DNA from: Paraphoma chrysanthemicola
Taxonomy: Eukaryota > Ascomycota > Dothideomycetes > Pleosporales > Phaeosphaeriaceae
Reading direction: 5' to 3'
Assembly: GCA_020744225.1 (NCBI GenBank)
Contig: JAGMWG010000013.1
Coordinates: 806,001-870,000, forward strand
DNA length: 64,000 bases
Made by a program: the position numbers and the translations under genes. The notes under the pieces are model-generated. The model searched no databases. It was not told where the DNA came from and was given only the letters and a program-made list of their open reading frames with translations. This document shows positions 57,121-64,000 of this stretch, piece after piece. Numbering within the stretch: position 1 is the first letter of the stretch; the number at the start of each line of letters is the position of its first letter.

Positions 57121-57723
57121 TCACGAATCAACGCCAACTACCGGTACGACACCACCAGCGTCCTCCGACTCCCAGAAATCCAGAGGGAACCCCTCAAAGG
57201 CTCCCCAAGTGGTAGGCGACAACTGCAAAGATAAACCAGCGGAAGGACCATCGAACGTCATGGTCTCCGTAGCCTCCTGTTCCTCCAGTTCCTGGATATT
57301 TCGCTCCTCCACGGCAATCGCATCGTCAGCGCGACGATCCAACAAATCCATTTGTTGCCGTAACCGCTCTTCTTTCGCTCGCGCGACACGCAACTCCTCA
57401 AGGGCCGCCTCATGCGCCTTGAAAGCAGCTTCCTGCTTATCGCGCGATTCTTGTATTTGTTTCTTTAACTTTTCCTTCTCCGCCGCCAGCCGCTTGAATT
57501 CGGATTGCGTGACCTTAACGTCGCAGCGCTGGCCGAGTCGATTGCAGACGTTGCATTTCCCCGAACGAACATGAACCCGACAAACGCGGTTCTTCGCAAC
57601 ACAAGTCGAACATTTCTGCACCATCTCTTCGCCAAAAACGTCAATAAAATCCGCAAGGTCGTAACGTCGCAAGGTACTTTCAGCCGGAGGTTTCTTGGGT
57701 CGTGAAGTGGGCTGCTTGGGCAT
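57121..57723 (-). CDS. Antisense ORF in E4: Zn2Cys6-like cluster plus coiled coil
   Basis: 200 aa on the minus strand, filling the space between the pol stop and the polypurine tract; the two stop codons are two bases apart. Residues 38-67 carry six Cys in the spacing C-x2-C-x6-C-x8-C-x2-C-x6-C, which satisfies the fungal Zn(II)2Cys6 consensus. A Lys/Glu/Gln-rich region (about 70-160; AAEKEKLKKQIQESRD, QQMDLLDRRADD) should form a coiled coil, as in dimeric GAL4-type factors. The end is acidic and aromatic (GFPLDFWESEDAGG), like an activation region. An N-terminal basic Pro/Lys tract (SRPKKPP) could be a nuclear signal. TTTATAA on the minus strand (about 57,775-57,780) is a possible TATA box. 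Expression is not shown; regulation of E4 or of host genes is speculation. Confidence 0.75.
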   Translation of the reverse strand: MPKQPTSRPKKPPAESTLRRYDLADFIDVFGEEMVQKCSTCVAKNRVCRVHVRSGKCNVCNRLGQRCDVKVTQSEFKRLAAEKEKLKKQIQESRDKQEAAFKAHEAALEELRVARAKEERLRQQMDLLDRRADDAIAVEERNIQELEEQEATETMTFDGPSAGLSLQLSPTTWGAFEGFPLDFWESEDAGGVVPVVGVDS

Positions 57724-57802
57724 GATGGAACGAACGAAGGCTGACGGCCTCTTATGACGCGGGCACCACTCGGTTATAAAGCAGGCTAAGCCACGATCAC
57801 GT

Positions 57803-57818
57803 GACTCGAGGACGAGTC
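57803..57818 (+). other. Perfect hairpin before the polypurine tract
   Basis: GACTCG-AGGA-CGAGTC, a 6-bp stem with a 4-base loop, immediately upstream of the polypurine tract. Confidence 0.5.
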
Positions 57819-57820
57819 TC

Positions 57821-57838
57821 GAAGGGAGGAGGGGATAG
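57821..57838 (+). other. E4 polypurine tract
   Basis: GAAGGGAGGAGGGGATAG abuts the 3' LTR at 57,839; in LTR elements this purine run primes plus-strand DNA synthesis. Confidence 0.85.
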
Positions 57839-58340
57839 TGTTACGGTTGCCTCAGGAAGCAGACCGGAAGCAGCTAATTGTACTCCAATCAGACGCTGAC
57901 GGGTTGCTGACAAGAAGCTCATGGAAACCAACCATCGATGCTGCGCCGCAGGGCTGCAGGTCACGTGACTTGATCAGTACGCTAGACCATGTTAGGTACT
58001 GAGCAAGCTGAGCAGACTGAGCACTGAGCAGCACTGATCATACTGATCAACTGAGCACGACGTGCTCAGTTACCCAGCCTCTCCTAGTATATAGACACAG
58101 ACAATGAGCTCCTATGGCTCATTGTGTTCAACTTAGTATTCAATCTACAACTGGTTACTATTCGCACTCGACTCATAGTCCCCTCTATCTGCATCAGTGC
58201 ACCTCCCTGCTCTTGATCATCGTTCCCTCGATCTGTCTCATCAGCAATCCCGTCCGATTCTCCCTGACACTCCATCCCCGAGAACCAACCGTAGAACCTC
58301 AAGCACACGAAGCCCGCTTCCAACTTTAGGTCTCTTCACA
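57839..58340 (+). repeat. E4 3' LTR (502 bp)
   Basis: Same length and, by eye, same sequence as the 5' LTR; followed by the GTAGT duplication. Confidence 0.95.
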
Positions 58341-58345
58341 GTAGT

Positions 58346-60321
58346 CTACGTATTCTACTAGAACTTATATTACTATTACTTATACGTAAGAGAAGTAATA
58401 TTACTCTATAAGTTATTATAGTATCTTTTTAATCTCTTAGTGTTTATATATTAGAGATTTATAGAATTATCTTATAAATTCTTTTCTTATAGATTTTAGA
58501 ATATAAATTTATCTAAAGATAAGAATTAGTCTATTTTCTTCTTAGACTATTTTCTTAATTTCTTTAATTTTAGTAGTAGATTCTTTTATAGTTTTACTAA
58601 TCTACTTAATCTAGTTATCTTATTTCTTTAAGATTTCTATATTTATAGTAAGTTATAGATAGTTATAAACTATAGAGCTGTCTGTTTTTATTTAGAGAAT
58701 TACACTATTAGTAGTTTTATTTTCTTTATATTCTAGTCTTTAGCTTAGAGTGTCTACTCTTAAGTTTTCTATTCTCTTATAGTAGAATATCTTAAAATTA
58801 AATATTATAAGAAACTGTATAGTTTAGATTTATTATAGTATAAGTTTCTTATTTTCTATAAATCTAGTAAGATTCTTATAGTCTAAGTATACTATTACTT
58901 AGTATCTTACTTCTTAGAGATTTACTCTCTATTACTTAAATACTTCTTTTATAGCTAGGAGTTTCTTATTAAAGATATTATAGTTATATTTTACTTTAGT
59001 TATCTTTTTAGACTAATAGAAGATAAGTCTTTTATTTCTATCTTAATCTCTTTATAAAAGTACTACTCTTAATCTAAAGTTTAAGACGTTAGTTTTAATA
59101 ATTATTAGTAACGCTAAGTTAAATATTTATAGAATAAGTTTCTTTATAAATACTTTCTTTAGCTTAGTAAATAAGCTTTTACATTCTATATTTTATATAA
59201 AGAAGATATTCTTTTTTATAAGTTTAACTAGTAGTTATATTAACTTAGTCTATTTTAGAATAAACTTTTAGTAATAGTTATAGAATTCTAAGAAGAATTG
59301 TACTTCTTTAAGATTTTTTAGAGTTTTCTATTCTTTAATATCTCTAATCTTAATTAGGTCTATCTTTATTACTCTTAGTTTAATAATAAACTCTAAAAAA
59401 GTAGTACTTTTAACGTAGAATTTGCATTTCTTTAGACTTAAGTAGAGTTTAGCTTAGAGAAGTGTATTAAGAATAGCTCTTATATATTATTTATATTCTT
59501 CTAGAGTTATAGAGTAGATAAGAATATTATTAAGGTATACTATTATAAATACGTCTAGGTATTCTCTTAGAACGTTATTAATTTATTCTTAAAAGGTTAC
59601 TAGTGTATTAGTAAGTCTAAAGAGTATAACCTAATATTTATAAAGTCTTTCTCTAGACGTAAACGCAGTTTTCTATTTATAGTCTTCTTTTATTTAAATA
59701 GTATAATATACGTTCTTAACATTAAGTCTTATAAACTATTATACTTTAGATAGCTAGTCTTATATCTTAGCTATTAGTAGTAATAGATAGTAATTCTTAA
59801 TAGTTTTAGAGTTTACGTTATAGTAGTTAACGCAGAGTCTAAAGTCTTTTATTTCTTTCTTTATAACAAAAAAGATTAGTAATACTATAGAAGATTTAGA
59901 TATCTAAATTTAATCTTTTTCTAATACTTTATTAATATATTTCTTAAGAATATCTAATTTATACTCTATAAGCTTATATAATAGTTATTATCTAAGTTTT
60001 ATATCTAGAACTAGAGTTATTTCGTAGTCTTATAATTAGTGTTCTAGTAGACTATTATTAGGTTTCTTAAATACATCTACTAGGTTCTTATATTTCTTTA
60101 GTAGAGAGGTTATCTTAATCTTATATATTTTGCTGCTAGTAGCCTAGAGATAAATAATATAGTCTAGTTACTTAATAAATTTAACTTTCTTTCTTTACTA
60201 GTTAATATTAGAGTTTACTTATTAAAGCTATAGTATTCCTAGAATAGTATCTTATTTATTACTAATACTTATAATATTAAAGATAATTATTCTTACTTAC
60301 TTATTAAGTTCTAATAATCTA
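58346..60321 (-). mobile_element. E3: RNase H and reverse transcriptase part
   Basis: The minus strand reads mutated reverse transcriptase VYLNNILIYS (59,511-59,541; ancestral YLDDILIYS), with RNase H-like sequence toward 58,900. It continues E3 from 51,146 after removal of E4 and one GTAGT. CA and TG dinucleotides are nearly absent. Confidence 0.75.
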
Positions 60322-60369
60322 TAACGTATTCCACCAGCGAGCCGCTCACACCACCAAACTGCCCAAAAA
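60322..60369 (+). repeat. P2 left terminal inverted repeat
   Basis: 48 bp, contains GCGAGCCGCTCACACC and ends CTGCCCAAAAA. Confidence 0.85.
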
Positions 60370-60403
60370 ATGCTAAGCCAACACCTCTAACCTTCTACTC
60401 TAC

Positions 60404-62100
60404 ATGTCTCAACAACCTAACGCGTTATTACTTAAACACGAAGGCAGACTTCAGCTTACTCTTCAAGCCTATTAATCTAGCCAGTTTCGAAGCCATCGAG
60501 CTGCTGCTGCCGCCTATAACGTTAAACGCCAAGTTCTTAACGAACGCGCTTATAGAGTACTATTTCGCCTAGAAACGCGCCCAAACTCCTATAAGCTCAC
60601 TGCAACTAAAGAGCAGACGATTGTCTAATATATTCTTGACCTTAATTTACGGAGATTTGCGCCCTAGCTATACAAGGTAGCAGATATAGCTAATAAGATA
60701 CTAGGTGTACGTAGTAGAAAGCCTGTTAGCAAGAACTAGGCTGAGCGCTTTGTAACGCGCTCAGCTAAGCTTAAAATAGCTTTTAATCAAGCAAAGGATA
60801 AGCAGAGAATATTGCAGGAAGATCCTGCAGTCATTAGCGCGTAGTTCACGCTAGTAGAGAAGACTAAAGCTAAGTACGGCGTCTACGACGACAACGTGCA
60901 CAACTTTAACGAGACTAGCTTCTAGATAGGCGTAATTAGGTCTATAAAGGTCGTTACAGGCGCAGAGAGACGTGCAAGGCCTAATCTAGTCCAGCCAAGC
61001 AATCGCGAGTAGGTTACAGTTATCTAGAGCATCTGCACTGCTAGATACGCGACCCCGCCCTTCATTATCTACAAGGGGCGCGTCCATATCTCTGCGTAGT
61101 ACGAGGAGGCTTCAATACCGCGCAATTAGAAGCTCTCAGTCTCTAAGAACAGCTAGACAAACAACGCGCTTAGTCTAGAGTAGTTAAAGCATTTTAACGC
61201 GCATACAAGAGCGCGTTAGGTAGAGAGGTATAGGCTGCTTATCTTGGACGGCCACGAGAGCCATCTCAACCAGAATTTCAAGAACTACTGCCTTAAAAAC
61301 AAGATCCTAACCCTCTGTATGCCCTCCCATTCATCACACATCCTCTAGCCGCTTAACGTAGTCTACTTCTTGCTGCTGAAGCGCAAGTACTCCCAGCGCG
61401 TTAGAGACTTAGCACGCTAACGCGTCTTCCATATTAACAAGAAGGGCTTCCTCCCAGCCTTCAGAGACGCGTTTTTTAACGTGTTTACAGAGAATAACTA
61501 CTAAAAGGCCTTTGAGGCAGCAGGGCTAGTCCCTTTAAACGCGCAGGTAGTGTTAGATCATCTTGAAGTGCGCCTGCGTACCCCGCCAGAACCCCTCCTC
61601 CCAGAGACGCCATAGCAGTCGAAGACTCCAAGCAATACGCACGAGTTTGGATCTCAATCAAAGCTCGTACACAATTCTTTTACTTAGTCGCCTGTTTCTG
61701 CGCAGACAGGCTTCTCTCAGCTAGTAAAAGAAGCTAAACTTATGCTGCACTAGAACGCGCTGCTTATTGCCTGTATTCACGAAGTTAAAGAGCAATTAGC
61801 AGTTATAACAAAGCGGAAATTGCGTAAAAGAAAGCAGATCTAGCAGAGTAGCACTATAGAGTATAGGACTGCAGCAGCGCAGGTAGCTGCTAAGGCGTCT
61901 ACAGCGCCTTAGCGTTTAAAGAAGGCTTATAGTAGTAGTAATTAAGAACTAGCCTAACTAGCTGTACGGCGCTGTAAGAACTGTAGTAGGACTAGGCACA
62001 ACGCGCGAACGTGTAAAAAGAATACAAAGGCATCTTCTAAATTAGATGCGAGCACGACGTACACTAGCTCCTTATTTAATAGCAATGAAATTAAAGATTC
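60404..62100 (+). pseudogene. P2 transposase (HTH, DDE, C-terminal CCHC), inactivated
   Basis: One frame reads through from ATG 60,404 with more than a dozen TAG codons, explainable as CAG or TGG changed to TAG. An N-terminal DNA-binding region is followed by the DDE catalytic core. The first block reads NFNETSF (about 60,900-60,922), where the family has NFDETGF. The second, LILDGHESH (about 61,235-61,261), is intact. The third reads PLNVVYF (about 61,349-61,369), where the family has PLDV. Two catalytic Asp are thus Asn. The C-terminus holds one zinc knuckle, CKNCSRTRHNARTC (about 61,976-62,020). No functional transposase can be made from it. Confidence 0.85.
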
Positions 62101-62126
62101 ATAACGTATATTAGTCGCGCCAAGGA

Positions 62127-62174
62127 TTTTTGGGCAGTTTAGTAGTGTGAGCGGCTTACTAGTAGAATACGTTA
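62127..62174 (-). repeat. P2 right terminal inverted repeat
   Basis: 48 bp, reverse complement of the left repeat except six transitions. Confidence 0.85.
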
Positions 62175-62176
62175 TA

Positions 62177-64000
62177 CTTCTTTAGTAATAAGTTCTTTAA
62201 AGTTATTTTCTTTAATTATATTTACTACTTATAGGTATCTTTTCTTAATTATTAGAATTTTAAGTATTTTAATAAAGTTTCTAGAGATAAAGTTTTATGT
62301 TACTCTACTATCTATTAAGGTGTTAATATTATTTTTATTTAGACTTCTATTAATATAGATATATAAGTCTAAGTTACTAGCTTTTTCTATTATTTCTTGT
62401 AGATAAGCTTTCTTAGGCTAGAATTTTATATTAATCTTATTCTATACGTATTTTAAGTATTTATTCTCTAGGTAGTAGTACTATACTCTTTTAAGAATAT
62501 ATTCTAATAGTAGAAGTAGTCTAAGTTTAATATATACGTATCTATAATGTTTTTATTTTTGTGTATATTTCTATCTATAAATTTCTATAGCTAGTAAGAG
62601 TTTTAGAATTACTTCTTTAGGTACTTTTACTAGTTATATTTAGTATAATTTCTTTATATCTTTATAAAGTGTATAATTATTATAAATGTATACTACTTAT
62701 ACTATCTTATAATGCGCTAGGTAACTAGATTAGAGTTACTTATTATCTTCTTCTCTTAGCTAGTTTCTCTATTAGTCTCTTTTACTAGGTTTTCTAGTAA
62801 TAATTAGAATTTAATATTTAATTATAATGTATTAGTAGTCTCTTTTATTAAGTTATACTACTTAATATATAATATCTTTCTATGTTTTCTTATTAGATAT
62901 TATATCTTTTAGTTAGAAGTTCTATATAACTTATTTCTAAAATTTAGTAAATAAGATTTCTATTAATTACTCTTATTTCTAGTTATTATATAGTTTCTTA
63001 ATTATAAAGACTATAGAATTCTTCTTAAAGAATTATAGTATCTTTACGTAAGTAATGTCTCTAATCTCTAGAATTTCTTCTTTTTCTACTATTCTAATTT
63101 ATTTTATATATTCTATATTTTCTATATAGTATATCTTAAGATAGTAGCTTTTTTCTATAAGATCTTTAATAAAGAGTAGTTCTTCTTTGTCTTTAGACTT
63201 CTCTAAGTTACTATCTACTTTCTTAACTATTAAAGCTAGTATTTATATAACTTTATTAGAATCTCTTTCTATAAATAAGTCTTCGTATTTCTCTAGTATA
63301 GGTTTCTTTTCTTTACCTTTTAGTGTTCTAGGCTCTTAGATTACTATAACTCTATTCTTTTAAGACTAGTATTTTATACCTTATTTACTACTTATATAAG
63401 TATAATAAATATTATTAGTATATATAGTCTAATATAATAGACTGTATTTATTTATTTCTATAAGTTTTATAGTATTTTTCTTATTAGCTACTACTCTATT
63501 CTTAGTACTATCTGTTCTAGTTTATTAGCTAGTATTAGATTTCTTAAAATAGTTTCTTACTAGATATTCTATTTCTTTATATCTAAAGTATACTTCTTTC
63601 TTATAGAGTTCTTCTTTCTTTAAGTTTAGAATATATTTCTTCTTTTTATAATTTACGCTAAGAATTATAGAATCTTTGTAATTATATTATTTTTTAGGTT
63701 AGTAGTTCTAGCTTACTAAAAACTATCTCTTCTTACTTTAATACTAAAAGTAGAGATAATTATTAATTTAGATAGCTTATTCTACTAGCACTAAAAAGGT
63801 TACTAGTTAATCTATACAGATTAGTTCGTATTAAATACTGTCTTTAAGGCCTTTATAGTATCGTACTATTAGTACTTCTTCTCTTTAGTTAAGTTTACTT
63901 ATAAGTTATTTAAATTCTAAAGTATAGATTAAAGTAGACTAGGTTTATTTAAGTCTTTAGAGTTTTTATTCTACTACTTATTTAGTGTCTACTTCTCTAA
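62177..64000 (-). mobile_element. E3: gag and upstream part, runs off the window
   Basis: On the minus strand near 63,545-63,600 a decayed Gag zinc knuckle is visible: VYFRYKEIEYLVRNYF fits CFRCGEIEHLVRDC with every Cys and His turned to Tyr by C-to-T mutation of the other strand. The 5' LTR is not reached. Confidence 0.65.

Larger units (their letters stand above)
51147..58340 (+). mobile_element. E4: intact Ty3/gypsy chromovirus-type LTR retrotransposon
   Basis: 7,194 bp with two 502-bp LTRs (TGTTACGG...TTCACA) that look identical by eye, and a perfect target duplication GTAGT (51,142-51,146 and 58,341-58,345). It encodes intact Gag and Pol in a -1 frameshift arrangement, plus an antisense ORF before the 3' LTR. 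It shows none of the CA/TG loss of the DNA around it. Identical LTRs and open frames mean a recent insertion, after RIP had mutated E3, or that E4 escaped RIP. Confidence 0.95.
60322..62174 (+). mobile_element. P2: pogo/Fot-type DNA transposon, partly RIP-mutated
   Basis: 1,853 bp between TA target dinucleotides (60,320-60,321 and 62,175-62,176). The 48-bp terminal inverted repeats (60,322-60,369 and 62,127-62,174, TAACGTATTC outermost) differ at six positions, all C/T or G/A with the right end being the T/A one. Size, TA target and encoded DDE transposase fit the Fot1/pogo group of fungal Tc1/mariner elements. Base composition is far less extreme than the E3 DNA on either side. Confidence 0.9.

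Overview
The window is filamentous ascomycete DNA (Pezizomycotina; a Dothideomycete is my best guess). Genes have short GT-AG introns of about 48-80 nt with CTAAC/CTGAC-like branch sites. Gene families are typical of these fungi: rhodopsin-domain membrane proteins, LPPE(L/I)R-type proteins, a secreted FAD oxidase, RING and zinc-knuckle proteins. The repeats carry the C-to-T signature of repeat-induced point mutation (RIP).

The window has two parts. Bases 1-34,570 are a balanced-composition gene region. In order: the 3' end of a CFD1/NUBP2-like Fe-S scaffold ATPase, a large disordered nuclear-type protein, two LPPE(L/I)R proteins, a rhodopsin-domain pseudogene with two nonsense codons, a secreted BBE-type FAD oxidase, two neighbouring RING-finger genes, a PP2C phosphatase, a four-zinc-knuckle protein, a damaged multi-pass membrane protein, a ten-exon gene joining five N-terminal repeats to a HerA/FtsK-like P-loop ATPase, an unrecognised gene, and an RWD-domain gene. 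Spliced models were built by hand by matching donor, acceptor and phase. Almost all multi-exon genes close perfectly in frame.

Bases 34,571-64,000 are a nested transposon island. A pogo/Fot-type element (P1) is split by a RIP-saturated Ty3/gypsy element (E1, 35,571-43,159). 136 bp further on is a second, inverted copy (E2, from 43,296), so the two form an inverted repeat with about 5.5 kb arms. E2 is cut at 48,836 by a third gypsy element (E3, minus strand), which runs off the right edge. E3 is in turn interrupted by an intact, un-mutated gypsy chromovirus (E4, 51,147-58,340, target duplication GTAGT) and a partly mutated pogo element (P2, 60,322-62,174). Mutation load falls with nesting depth: E1-E3 saturated, P2 partial, E4 none.

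The most unusual items are the repeat-HerA ATPase gene with a 22-nt microexon, and features of E4. These are an antisense ORF with perfect Zn2Cys6 spacing plus a coiled coil, a U UUU UUA frameshift site joining Gag to Pol, a Gag C-terminus with three CX4CX2-3H repeats, and an LTR/primer-site complementarity suggesting Tf1/sushi-type self-priming.
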